Source: Bacillota bacterium
GTDB taxonomy: Bacteria; Bacillota; Clostridia; Peptostreptococcales; Anaerovoracaceae
Assembly (NCBI GenBank): GCA_017522185.1
Contig: JAFWZZ010000009.1
Span: 1-33,575 of the forward strand
Direction of reading: 5' to 3'
DNA length: 33,575 nucleotides
Under the pieces are notes generated by a model, which saw only the letters and a list, made by a program, of their open reading frames with translations, searched no databases and was not told the origin of the DNA. Numbering within the stretch: position 1 is the first letter of the stretch; the number at the start of each line of letters is the position of its first letter. Shown here piece after piece: positions 22,075-29,515 of this stretch. The position numbers were made by a program, and so were the translations under genes.

Positions 22075-22476
22075 ATGAAAAGAGATAAGAGAATGATTTT
22101 CAGTATCATTTGGCTGATTGCAGGGGCGGCACTGATCGCACTTGCCTTCGCAGGAAAAGTAGATGAATTCTGGAACAGTTTCGGCTTTGCCCTGGCCATC
22201 GTCGGTGCACTGCAGCTGCTGAGATTCCACAGATTCCAGAAAAACCCGGCGTATCGTGAGAAGATGGAAATCGCAGAGTCAGACGAACGCAATCATTTTA
22301 TTAGAAACAAAGCCTGGGCATGGGCAGGATACATCTTTGTCCTCACTATGGCAGTGGCGGTCATCGTGTTCAGACTGATGGGATACGACCAGTTATCCTT
22401 CTTCGCATCCATGACAGTGTGCCTGATGCTGGTGCTGTACTGGGGCGCGTACATGATTCTGCAGAGAAAGTATTAG
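22075..22476 (+). CDS. Four-helix membrane protein (DUF2178-like)
   Basis: 133 aa with about four hydrophobic helices (8-26, 33-49, 82-102, 109-128) and a conserved cytoplasmic stretch ending ESDERNHFIRNKAWAWAG between helices 2 and 3. The E-(S/D)-x-DER-N motif with the four-helix layout is typical of the DUF2178-like proteins that accompany short XRE regulators in Firmicutes. Co-transcribed with the repressor (12-bp gap, ribosome binding site GGGGGAAAAG). Possibly a membrane sensor or stress protein; function is not established. Confidence 0.8.
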   Translation: MKRDKRMIFSIIWLIAGAALIALAFAGKVDEFWNSFGFALAIVGALQLLRFHRFQKNPAYREKMEIAESDERNHFIRNKAWAWAGYIFVLTMAVAVIVFRLMGYDQLSFFASMTVCLMLVLYWGAYMILQRKY

Positions 22477-22497
22477 ACCGACAAAATCACCTTATTC

Positions 22498-22528
22498 TTG
22501 ACATTGGACCAACTCCAAGGTTTATAAT
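22498..22528 (+). promoter_or_regulatory. MerR-type promoter with 19-bp spacer
   Basis: TTGACA (22498-22503) and TATAAT (22523-22528), both consensus, are separated by 19 bp. The spacer contains the dyad TTGGA / TCCAA around CCAAC, including the ACTCCAAGGT half-site style common to MerR regulators. It directly precedes the MerR-family gene at 22562. Confidence 0.85.
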
Positions 22529-22561
22529 AAAGAAAATACTTGGACGTTTGAAGGTGAAAAG

Positions 22562-23350
22562 ATGAGATTAACAGTTGGTGAAATTTCAAAAGTATTAGGG
22601 CTTCCAAGCGAAAGCATCCGCTACTATGTGAGGGAAGGTCTCATTCAGCCGGAGAAAAACGCGGAGAATAACTATTGGGAGTATTCTTCCGAGGACCTGC
22701 TGCTGATTACGGACATCATGTTCTATCGCGACATGGGCCTGTCCATTCACAGCATTCATGAGATCTTTGACGGCCTGCCGCTGGAGGAAATCGGCACGGT
22801 CATCGCACGCACCAAGGACGAAATCAACGAGAAACTGGTAGAATACACGGCTATGCTCCAGAAGGTGCAGAGCTGGGCATCCTTTTACCGGGAGGAACTG
22901 GAAAGCATCGGGAAAATCACCATAGGCGAAATGCCTGCCAATTACCGCATCAGCCGGTTTTACGATCAGTCGGAGCATATGGCAAGCTATCTCAAGGACA
23001 GCATCTGCGTCAACAAAGACGACTGGGAACGTCTGAGCATCTCTTTCCTCTACGATTTCAAGGAAGAGCCGGCGAAGATTCACCAGTATATCTCACTGGA
23101 GAAGAACGACAGGACGACGAAACGAAACCGGGACTACGATGTGGTGGAGGAAAAGGCCTGTCCGTGCATCATGACACACGCCATCTATACGGACGATATC
23201 CCGAAACTGGTGGCACCGCTGATCCAGTATGCAGAAGACCACGGTATTACCCTGACCGGTGAGATCTACGGCAGAGAACGAACCAATTTCTACGTGGACA
23301 AAAAGCGCCACTGGGTGTGCTCTATCTACGCACCAATCGTAACTGAATAA
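22562..23350 (+). CDS. MerR-family regulator with effector-binding domain
   Basis: 262 aa. Residues 1-70 are a MerR winged helix (TVGEISKVLGLPSESIRYYVREGLI). A coiled-coil helix runs over about 75-115. Residues 120-260 resemble the GyrI/BmrR-like effector-binding domain: a strand pair near PANYRISRF, a central YISLEKND segment, and the ending PCIMTHAIYTDDIPKLVAPLIQYAEDHG then WVCSIYAPI. Such regulators bind small hydrophobic ligands and activate 19-bp-spacer promoters. Its own promoter has that layout, so it is probably autoactivated. No transporter is adjacent on this side; the next gene, a peptidase, lies beyond a terminator, so its targets may be elsewhere. Ribosome binding site AAGGTG is modest. 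Confidence 0.87.
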   Translation: MRLTVGEISKVLGLPSESIRYYVREGLIQPEKNAENNYWEYSSEDLLLITDIMFYRDMGLSIHSIHEIFDGLPLEEIGTVIARTKDEINEKLVEYTAMLQKVQSWASFYREELESIGKITIGEMPANYRISRFYDQSEHMASYLKDSICVNKDDWERLSISFLYDFKEEPAKIHQYISLEKNDRTTKRNRDYDVVEEKACPCIMTHAIYTDDIPKLVAPLIQYAEDHGITLTGEIYGRERTNFYVDKKRHWVCSIYAPIVTE

Positions 23351-23360
23351 AAAATCCTTG

Positions 23361-23393
23361 ACCCCGGAGTTACTCCGGGGTTTATATTTTTTT
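23361..23393 (+). terminator. Terminator after the MerR gene
   Basis: Stem ACCCCGGAG (23361-23369) / CTCCGGGGT (23373-23381) with a 3-nt loop, then TTATATTTTTTT. Confidence 0.92.
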
Positions 23394-23413
23394 GTAGAAA
23401 AAAGGAGGTCGAC

Positions 23414-24763
23414 ATGAAAACTTATTTGAATGCTTATTTAGAAGACCACAAAGAAGAGATACTGCATGTATTGTCTGACTTCGTTGCAATCCCCAGTGTC
23501 TCCAGCGATAAGGAAAAAGTGAAGGAAGCGCTGGAATTCGCTTTGGCGTTAGGCGATCAGATGGGCTTCCGTACAGAAAACTGCCTGGACGGTCAGGTAG
23601 GTGTCATCGAGATGGGTGATGGCGAAGAAACGCTGGGCATTTTGTCCCATGTTGACGTGGTGCCTGCCGGCGACAGAGAAGACTGGGATTCCGATCCTTA
23701 TGAGACTGTCATCAAAGACGGTAGAATCTATGGCCGCGGAACGGTGGACGACAAAGGCATGATCGTTGCTTCTCTCTACGGGATGAAGGCGGCTGCAGAT
23801 TATGCGAAAGAAAAGGGTCTCCCTGTTCACAAGAAGGTCCAGCTGATTCTGGGAACCCAGGAAGAAGTGGAATGGACCGACATGGATGCTTATGTGGCGA
23901 ATTATCCGCTGCCTGACTACGGATTTTCACCGGACGGGGAATACCCGATCTGCAATGTGGAAAAGGGTACTGCCGACTTCACACTGGAGTTTGACGTGAC
24001 AGACGAGGCTGTAGAAGAAGGCGCTATTTATGTAACGGCGGTGGATTGCGGTGTTGCCAAAAATGCGGTGCCGGGTAAGGCGATTGCGACGTTATCCAAC
24101 GGCGAAACTGTAACTGCCGTAGGAAAGGCCGTGCATTCCTGTCAGCCGGAAAGAGGCGTCAATGCACTGTTCGTTCTTTGTGAAATGCTGCAGGAAAAGG
24201 GTGTTGCAAAGAACAAACTGATGGAGCTCATCGAAGACGTAACTGCTTCTTTTGCTGATGTTTACGGCAAAGCGATTGGCATGTACAGCGAAAGCGAATA
24301 TTATCAGGGGGAATTCGTTCACAGAAACGCATTCTCACCGACCATGTTTCATGCGGAAGACGGCACTGCCGTGATGAACGTTAACAACCGTTTCGCTTAC
24401 GGTGCCAGCGAACAGGAACTTTACGACGGCATGTGCAGATACGCGGAAGGCCACGGCGGACGCGTGACGGAATGGCATGCGATGCCTGCGGTTTTTGTCA
24501 GTGCGGAGAGTCCGTTCCTGAAGATTCTGGCAGAAGCTTACGAAAACGTATCCGGCCTGAAGAACGAATTTACGCTGGCATACGGAGGCTCCTATGCAAA
24601 GGCGATGCCGAACGTGGTTTCCTGGGGCCCTTTGTTCCCGGGTGAAGAGGACACCTGTCATGAAGTCAATGAATACATCGACATCAAGAGCATGATGGAT
24701 AGTGCGAAAATCTTTGCACAGTCCGTGGCAGGCATTGTTCTTACGGAGGAAAGCCTGAAATAG
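23414..24763 (+). CDS. pepV: PepV-type dipeptidase (M20 family)
   Basis: 449 aa, ATG 23414 after AAAGGAGG. Metal and catalytic residues of M20 zinc peptidases are in place: H79 and D81 (SHVDVVPAG), D112-D113 (GTVDDKG), E150 as general base and E151 (TQEEVEW), an Asp in SPDGEYP, and H416 (TCHEVNE) near the end. The length and the inserted lid domain (about 185-335) match PepV, which removes N-terminal residues from dipeptides and some tripeptides in the cytoplasm. With the downstream NhaC-family transporter it fits peptide or amino-acid catabolism. A stem terminator lies just upstream, so it has its own promoter within a short A/T-rich gap, although I cannot point to clear boxes. Confidence 0.9.
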   Translation: MKTYLNAYLEDHKEEILHVLSDFVAIPSVSSDKEKVKEALEFALALGDQMGFRTENCLDGQVGVIEMGDGEETLGILSHVDVVPAGDREDWDSDPYETVIKDGRIYGRGTVDDKGMIVASLYGMKAAADYAKEKGLPVHKKVQLILGTQEEVEWTDMDAYVANYPLPDYGFSPDGEYPICNVEKGTADFTLEFDVTDEAVEEGAIYVTAVDCGVAKNAVPGKAIATLSNGETVTAVGKAVHSCQPERGVNALFVLCEMLQEKGVAKNKLMELIEDVTASFADVYGKAIGMYSESEYYQGEFVHRNAFSPTMFHAEDGTAVMNVNNRFAYGASEQELYDGMCRYAEGHGGRVTEWHAMPAVFVSAESPFLKILAEAYENVSGLKNEFTLAYGGSYAKAMPNVVSWGPLFPGEEDTCHEVNEYIDIKSMMDSAKIFAQSVAGIVLTEESLK

Positions 24764-24820
24764 TATCGTTTTTTATAATTTCATTATCATTTTTATTAAT
24801 TTAAGAAAGGAGGACATAAA

Positions 24821-26248
24821 ATGGATGCTGTTTGGACAACCATGGAAGACTGGGGTGCAAGCGTGGAACTGAACTACGGCATTTTCTGCCTGGTTCCAAT
24901 CTTTGTAATTCTGGGTATTGCGTTGTGGAAAAAAGATACTTTTATGTCAATCGTAGCGGGTTTAATCGTTGCCATGTTCATGGCTGCAAAGTTTAACCCT
25001 CTGGTGGCCTTAGGCCTGTTTATGGATGAATTCTATGTAACTGCCTGTGATGACGGAAACATGTGGGTTCTGCTGGTTTGCGCGTTATTCGGTGCTTTGA
25101 TCGCGCTGATGACAGAATCCGGCGGGGTCTTAGGTTTCTCCAGCTGGGCAAGAAAACTGCTGAATTCCAGAAAAAAGACTTTGATCGGTACCTGGATCTT
25201 AGGTATCATCGTGTTCGTTGATGACTATCTGAACTGTCTGGCTGTTGGTGCGGCAATCCGTCCGTTGGCTGACAAGTACAAGATTTCCCGTGAAATGCTG
25301 GCGTTCATCATCAACTCCACAGGTGTTATCGTTTGCGCAATTATTCCGTTCTCCACATGGGGCGCATTTTTCGGCGGCCTGATGGAAGAAGCGGGTATGA
25401 CAGGCGGCCTGTCTGCAATCGGCGGCTACACCCATGCGGTGCCTTATATGTTCTATGCAATTATCGCACTGGTTGTAGTTCCTCTGGTAGCATTAGGCAT
25501 TCTGCCGATGTTCAAGAACATGAAGGCTGCTGAAACAAGAGCCATCGAAACCGGTGAAGTGTTATCTCCTGAATCCAAGGCGACTCTGACAGAAGGCCTG
25601 GAAGACGAAACACGTTTCGAAGGAAAGAAGTGCCGTGCAATCAACTTCATTCTGCCGATTCTGGTGGTAGCAGGTATCACAATTTACACAGAAGACATGG
25701 TAGTTGCATTGTTCTTCGCAATCATCCTGTGCTTCGTAATGTACATCCCACAGAGACTCATGAGCGTACGCGAGTTCTGCAGCGCAATCATGAAGGGTCT
25801 GGTTGATATGTTCCCTGTGCTGGTTATCATCATCCTGTCTTACATGTTAATCGATGTAAATACCATGTTGGGCCTGACAGACTTTGTAGTAAAGATTTGT
25901 GAAGCGAACGTAAGCCCTGCATTGTTCCCATGCATCGTATTCGTAGGCGTTGGTCTGTTATCCTTCGCTTCTGGTTCCGTTTGGGGTCTGGCTGCAATTG
26001 CGTTCCCAATCGTAGGTCCTGTATCCGCAGCAATGGGTCTGAATCCATTCCTGTGCGCAGGTGCAACCATCTCCGCGGTTGCTTTTGGCGGACATATCTG
26101 TATGTATGCAGATACCGTAATCTTAACAAGTGCTTCTACACAGGCAACTTGTGCAGACTACTTCAAGACATCCCTGCCAATTACGCTGGCTTATCCGTTC
26201 GCACTGGGTGCTATCGCATACCTGGTTGCAGGCTTCATCATGTGTTAA
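24821..26248 (+). CDS. NhaC-family Na+/H+ antiporter or related transporter
   Basis: 475 aa, ATG 24821 after AAAGGAGG. About 11-12 hydrophobic helices are visible. The conserved segment GIIVFVDDYLNCLAVGAAIRP with the paired Asp and Asn inside a helix, and the later SGSVWGLAAIAFPIVGP and GGHICMYADTVILTSAS stretches, identify the NhaC/arginine-ornithine-like antiporter superfamily. Members exchange Na+ for H+, and some exchange amino or organic acids. It lies 57 bp after pepV without a terminator between them, so co-transcription is likely and an amino-acid substrate is possible. A terminator with an embedded promoter follows. Confidence 0.88.
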   Translation: MDAVWTTMEDWGASVELNYGIFCLVPIFVILGIALWKKDTFMSIVAGLIVAMFMAAKFNPLVALGLFMDEFYVTACDDGNMWVLLVCALFGALIALMTESGGVLGFSSWARKLLNSRKKTLIGTWILGIIVFVDDYLNCLAVGAAIRPLADKYKISREMLAFIINSTGVIVCAIIPFSTWGAFFGGLMEEAGMTGGLSAIGGYTHAVPYMFYAIIALVVVPLVALGILPMFKNMKAAETRAIETGEVLSPESKATLTEGLEDETRFEGKKCRAINFILPILVVAGITIYTEDMVVALFFAIILCFVMYIPQRLMSVREFCSAIMKGLVDMFPVLVIIILSYMLIDVNTMLGLTDFVVKICEANVSPALFPCIVFVGVGLLSFASGSVWGLAAIAFPIVGPVSAAMGLNPFLCAGATISAVAFGGHICMYADTVILTSASTQATCADYFKTSLPITLAYPFALGAIAYLVAGFIMC

Positions 26249-26298
26249 GGTAGGAAAATACATAAACGTTAAAGGTAAATATGACATCGGATTTCAAA

Positions 26299-26330
26299 GG
26301 CCTCCTGTTTTGACGAGCGGGAGGCTTTTT
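26299..26330 (+). terminator. Terminator of the pepV/nhaC unit
   Basis: Stem GCCTCC (26300-26305) / GGAGGC (26320-26325), 14-nt loop, then five T residues. The loop contains the -35 box of the next promoter. Confidence 0.85.
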
Positions 26331-26338
26331 GATATAAT
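26310..26338 (+). promoter_or_regulatory. Promoter embedded in the terminator
   Basis: TTGACG (26310-26315) in the hairpin loop and TATAAT (26333-26338) directly after the T tract are exactly 17 bp apart. It would give a leader of about 90 nt for the gene at 26438. Confidence 0.75.
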
Positions 26339-26437
26339 CAAAAAAGACAGATGTAAATGATGGGAATATGTTAGAACTGCCGGCTTTCGGGGCATATATG
26401 TTTTAAAGAGTTTTGAAACAAAAGAGGAGGTAGCGAA

Positions 26438-26725
26438 ATGGGCGCAGTAGTAACCGTAAAAGGGGCACAGATTGAGGAGAAGGAACGCCAGGCATATGTA
26501 GAATACCTGGAGAAGAAACATAATAGAAAGCTGAAGTCTCTGGAAATCGAAATCGATGGAGAGTATGCAAACCTGACCTACGAGTGGGAACCGGTTCCTT
26601 TTGAAAGAATCAGAAGAATCACCGGATACCTGGTAGGCACCATGGATCATTGGAACGACGCCAAGACTGCAGAAGAAGCAGATCGTGTGAAGCACGGAGT
26701 CGGCGACGGAATGGAAAGGCTGTAG
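26438..26725 (+). CDS. Mini-protein resembling the glycyl-radical tail of anaerobic NrdD
   Basis: 95 aa, ATG 26438 after AGAGGAGG. The C-terminal third has RRITGYLVG (59-67), then WNDAK and EADRVKH (80-86). From memory this parallels the NrdD C-terminus, where an RVCGYLG segment holds the radical glycine and is followed by a GKQEEV...RVKH tail; G63 would be the equivalent residue. The upstream cysteine pairs of NrdD are missing, and the first 57 residues are a different helix-strand part (YVEYLEKKHNRKLKSLEIEIDG). Small stand-alone proteins like this exist in clostridia and are often annotated as anaerobic ribonucleotide reductase. It might be a radical-domain spare part like GrcA/YfiD, or an unrelated protein. 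It is followed 31 bp later by a CC-motif protein in the same unit. Confidence 0.6.
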   Translation: MGAVVTVKGAQIEEKERQAYVEYLEKKHNRKLKSLEIEIDGEYANLTYEWEPVPFERIRRITGYLVGTMDHWNDAKTAEEADRVKHGVGDGMERL

Positions 26726-26756
26726 TGGTGAAATCCCTACAGAAAAGGTGAGGACG

Positions 26757-27104
26757 ATGAAAATCAAATTGGATGATAAATTACAGGAATATATGAAGAA
26801 GCATGGTCACAAGGACCTGGTCCTCTATGTGAAGAAAGGTGAGGGCTGCTGTTCAGCATCTCTTAGAATGGTACAGGCCCGCTTTGCTAAAGAGGGTGAC
26901 GAGAACCTGACAGAAAAAGGCTACGTTGCAGTGGAGAGTGAGCTGGGAAAGATTTACTATGACATGGAGAAAATCGTATTGGAGAATCATCCTGAGCTGA
27001 TTTTCAACCGCATTTTCGGCAAGGTGGTTGTGCAGCCCATGGGCATGCACGTGGACGATGCGCGTTTTGATATGGCCTGTTCGCTGGCAGACAGTAATAA
27101 ATAA
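26757..27104 (+). CDS. Small CC-motif protein
   Basis: 115 aa. The start is the ATG at 26757, with GGTGAGG just upstream; a GTG at 26748 is possible but less well placed. The N-terminus MKIKLDDKLQEYMKKHGHKDLVLYVKKGEGCC ends in a vicinal pair C31-C32, followed by SASLRM, and one more Cys (about 108) is near the end. I recall a clostridial family named for such a CC or selenocysteine motif, with the same start, but no function is assigned. A redox or metal-binding role is plausible from the paired Cys. It probably shares a transcript with 26438-26725 and is closed by a terminator. Confidence 0.6.
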   Translation: MKIKLDDKLQEYMKKHGHKDLVLYVKKGEGCCSASLRMVQARFAKEGDENLTEKGYVAVESELGKIYYDMEKIVLENHPELIFNRIFGKVVVQPMGMHVDDARFDMACSLADSNK

Positions 27105-27113
27105 AGAGCACGT

Positions 27114-27139
27114 AGGAGCCCGGACCGGGTTCCTTTTTT
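27114..27139 (+). terminator. Terminator after the CC-motif gene
   Basis: Eight-pair stem starting AGGAGCCC (27114-27121) with GGGTTCCT (27127-27134), one G-U pair, a 5-nt loop and six T residues. Confidence 0.88.
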
Positions 27140-27210
27140 GCCATGTATCGGCAAGAAATATTTTTATTTGTGCAATGATATATTGTTTTTTGCCGATATC
27201 GGTATATAAT
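27138..27210 (+). promoter_or_regulatory. Fic promoter with two related operator-like sites
   Basis: TTGTTT (27183-27188) and TATAAT (27205-27210), 16-bp spacer. The perfect palindrome CCGATATCGG (27193-27202) sits in the spacer. A related site, TTGCC then TATCGGCAA (27138-27154), lies about 52 bp upstream, close to five helix turns. The paired sites suggest a repressor that loops or binds cooperatively. Confidence 0.65.
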
Positions 27211-27240
27211 ATAGACTATAAAGTAGTTGGAGGAAGAATT

Positions 27241-28131
27241 ATGAGGTATTTGTCTGTTGCAGACACTGCGAAGAAATGGGGTGTCTCGGAAAGAAGTGTC
27301 AGGAACTATTGTGCAAATGGGCGTGTTCCGGGTGCATTTCTTACAGGAAAAACCTGGAATGTTCCGGATGATGCAGTAAAGCCTGCACGTATAAATCAGA
27401 AGTACAAAGAGCCGGAAACGGTTTTGGAAGTGTTAAAAGAAGAAATGAATCACAAAGTTTCGGGAGGCCTGTATCACAGGACACAAATTGATCTGACCTA
27501 CAATTCCAACCATATGGAAGGCAGCAGACTGACTCATGATCAGACAAGATATATCTTTGAGACAAACACGATTGGCGTAGAAAATGGGGTGCTGCATGTC
27601 GATGACATTATTGAAACTTCCAATCACTTCCGCTGCATTGATTTGATTATAGGAAAAGCAGATGCGAAACTGACAGAGAAGCTTATCAAAGAACTGCATT
27701 CGATTCTAAAAACCGGAACCAGCGATGCAAAGATGCCATGGTTTGCAGTAGGTGACTATAAACGCAGACCTAATGAAGTTGCCGGAAAAGATACTGCGTT
27801 GCCTGAAAATGTTGGTCATGAAATGAAAAAGATGCTTGATGCGTATCATTCCCTGGAAGAGGTAACTTTGGAAGATATACTGGACTTTCATGTGAATTTT
27901 GAGAATATCCACCCATTTCAAGATGGTAATGGACGTGTGGGCAGACTGATTATGTTTAAGGAATGCCTGAAACATAATATTGTGCCATTTATTATCGAAG
28001 ATGATTTGAAGATGTTTTATTATCGTGGGCTAAGTGAATGGGAGCGCGAAAGGGGATATTTGCGAGATACCTGTTTAACTGCACAAGATAAATATAAGTC
28101 AATTTTAGACTACTTCAGAATTAAGTATTAG
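27241..28131 (+). CDS. Fic-domain protein with N-terminal HTH
   Basis: 296 aa from ATG 27241 (TTGGAGGA upstream). The catalytic loop HPFQDGNGRVGR (224-235) matches the Fic consensus HPFx(D/E)GNGRxxR completely, with catalytic H224. The inhibitory motif SNHMEG (89-94, pattern S-x-x-x-E-G) lies N-terminal to the Fic core, so it is a self-inhibited class II Fic, with E93 expected to block ATP gamma-phosphate placement. Residues 1-48 are a MerR/excisionase-like helix-turn-helix (LSVADTAKKWGVSERSVRNYCANGRVPGA) that may bind its own operators. Fic enzymes usually transfer AMP to hydroxyl side chains. It is followed 19 bp later by a tyrosine phosphatase gene without an intervening terminator. Target unknown. 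Confidence 0.92.
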   Translation: MRYLSVADTAKKWGVSERSVRNYCANGRVPGAFLTGKTWNVPDDAVKPARINQKYKEPETVLEVLKEEMNHKVSGGLYHRTQIDLTYNSNHMEGSRLTHDQTRYIFETNTIGVENGVLHVDDIIETSNHFRCIDLIIGKADAKLTEKLIKELHSILKTGTSDAKMPWFAVGDYKRRPNEVAGKDTALPENVGHEMKKMLDAYHSLEEVTLEDILDFHVNFENIHPFQDGNGRVGRLIMFKECLKHNIVPFIIEDDLKMFYYRGLSEWERERGYLRDTCLTAQDKYKSILDYFRIKY

Positions 28132-28150
28132 AAAAAGGAAGGATGGAGAC

Positions 28151-28612
28151 ATGATAAAAATCCTAATGATCTGCCACGGCAATATCTGTCGCTCACCCAT
28201 GGCCGAGTACGTCATGCAGCATATGGTGCGTGAGCGCCACTTAGAACATAAGTACCATATCGAGTCTGCGGCGACCAGCCGTGAGGAAATCGGCAACGAT
28301 GTCCACCATGGCACCAAGCGTAAACTGAGAGAGGTTGGTATCGCCTGCCCACGCCGTGCGGCCCGCCAGGTGACCCGCGTGGACTATGAGACCTACGATT
28401 ATCTCATTGTCATGGACCAGATGAACGTGCGCAACCTGCACCGCATCATCGGCAGCGATCCGGAACACAAGGTGTATAAGCTGCTGGAGTTTGCTGGCAG
28501 CAGCCGTGATATCGCGGATCCGTGGTATACCGGAAACTTCGACGAGACCTACGATGACATCATCGAAGGCGTGACGGCCCTCATCGATAAAATCGAATCC
28601 GAAACAAAATAG
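28151..28612 (+). CDS. Low-molecular-weight protein tyrosine phosphatase
   Basis: 153 aa, ATG 28151. The P-loop CHGNICRS (8-15) gives the nucleophile C8 and R14. The general acid is D123 in DPWYTG. Length and motif order match the LMW-PTP family, which removes phosphate from tyrosine (in some members arginine) side chains in the cytoplasm. It is downstream of the Fic gene with a 19-bp gap containing GGATGGAG, so both modifying enzymes are likely made together. No tyrosine kinase is nearby. A terminator-like hairpin follows, which also carries the ribosome binding site of the next gene. Confidence 0.94.
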   Translation: MIKILMICHGNICRSPMAEYVMQHMVRERHLEHKYHIESAATSREEIGNDVHHGTKRKLREVGIACPRRAARQVTRVDYETYDYLIVMDQMNVRNLHRIIGSDPEHKVYKLLEFAGSSRDIADPWYTGNFDETYDDIIEGVTALIDKIESETK

Positions 28613-28628
28613 AAAACAAAAAAACATA

Positions 28629-28668
28629 TCTCTCCCCTGACGGCATAGGCTGTTAGGGGAGATTTTTA
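28629..28668 (+). terminator. Terminator hairpin that also holds the dacF ribosome binding site
   Basis: The left arm ATCTC-T-CCCCTGAC pairs with GTTAGGGGAGAT (28652-28663) around an 8-10 nt loop, followed by TTTTTA. The AGGGGAGA in the right arm is seven bases from the ATG at 28670, so folding would hide it. Confidence 0.75.
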
Positions 28669-28669
28669 T

Positions 28670-29515
28670 ATGAGAAAAATTCTGTATATCGCGGGCTGCA
28701 TCCTGGCGTTTATCCTGGGCGTCATGATCTGGTTCTACTTCGCTGAACCGACGGGAAAAGCCGTTTCCGAAGACCTGCCGGCGGCACCGGAAGTCAGCGC
28801 CAGACAGGCCATACTCATAGATGGAAAAAGCGGAGAAACACTGTTCGAGAAGGCGGCTGAAGAACGGGCATATCCTGCCAGTACCACCAAAATCATGACG
28901 GCTCTCATGGCCCTGGAACTGTGCAGACGGTATGACATCGGCATCGACACCGAGGTCACCGTGCCCAAGGAAGCCGTTGGCGTCGAAGGATCCTCTGTTT
29001 ATCTGAAAGCCGGTGAAAGTCGGACCATTGAGGAGCTGCTTTACGGGGCCATGCTTCGCTCCGGCAACGATGCAGCCACAGCTCTTGCCGTCTGTCTGGG
29101 AGGCAACGAGAAAAACTTTGTGAAGATGATGAACGACAAAGCCCGGGAACTGGGATGCCATAGGACGCAGTTTGTAAATCCTACCGGGCTTTTCGATGAG
29201 GCCCACTATACTACGGCGAAGGATCTGGCCTGTATTGCCCGTATGGCCATGGAAATCGACACTTTTCGACAAATTGCGACAGCCAAGACCTGGGGCACCT
29301 ATACAAACAAGAACAAAACCGTATTCCAATATGAAGGCGGGACGGGCATCAAAATCGGCTTCACCGAGAAGAGTGGCCGGACCCTGGTCGCCTCTGCCAG
29401 GCGGGGGGACACGGAACTCATCGCCGTTGTCCTCGACGACGGGAACTGGTTCGCCGATGCCTATGCCTTGATGGATTACGGCTTTATGATAAAGGGGGTA
29501 GAGAAAGATGAATAG
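28670..29515 (+). CDS. D-alanyl-D-alanine carboxypeptidase (DacF-like)
   Basis: 281 aa. The N-terminal hydrophobic helix (4-24) acts as signal anchor, and the rest is a penicillin-binding-protein-like domain of the S11 family. Motifs: S71-T-T-K74 (nucleophile and base), S131-G-N133, and K228-I-G230 where the family usually has KTG. The last is a substitution in the third active-site motif, which might reduce activity or alter beta-lactam binding. The enzyme trims the terminal D-Ala from peptidoglycan stem peptides outside the membrane. Unlike typical PBP5/DacF (about 390 aa) it lacks the C-terminal beta domain and the amphipathic anchor. It overlaps the PyrK-like gene by eight bases, although the two functions look unrelated. 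Confidence 0.9.
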   Translation: MRKILYIAGCILAFILGVMIWFYFAEPTGKAVSEDLPAAPEVSARQAILIDGKSGETLFEKAAEERAYPASTTKIMTALMALELCRRYDIGIDTEVTVPKEAVGVEGSSVYLKAGESRTIEELLYGAMLRSGNDAATALAVCLGGNEKNFVKMMNDKARELGCHRTQFVNPTGLFDEAHYTTAKDLACIARMAMEIDTFRQIATAKTWGTYTNKNKTVFQYEGGTGIKIGFTEKSGRTLVASARRGDTELIAVVLDDGNWFADAYALMDYGFMIKGVEKDE

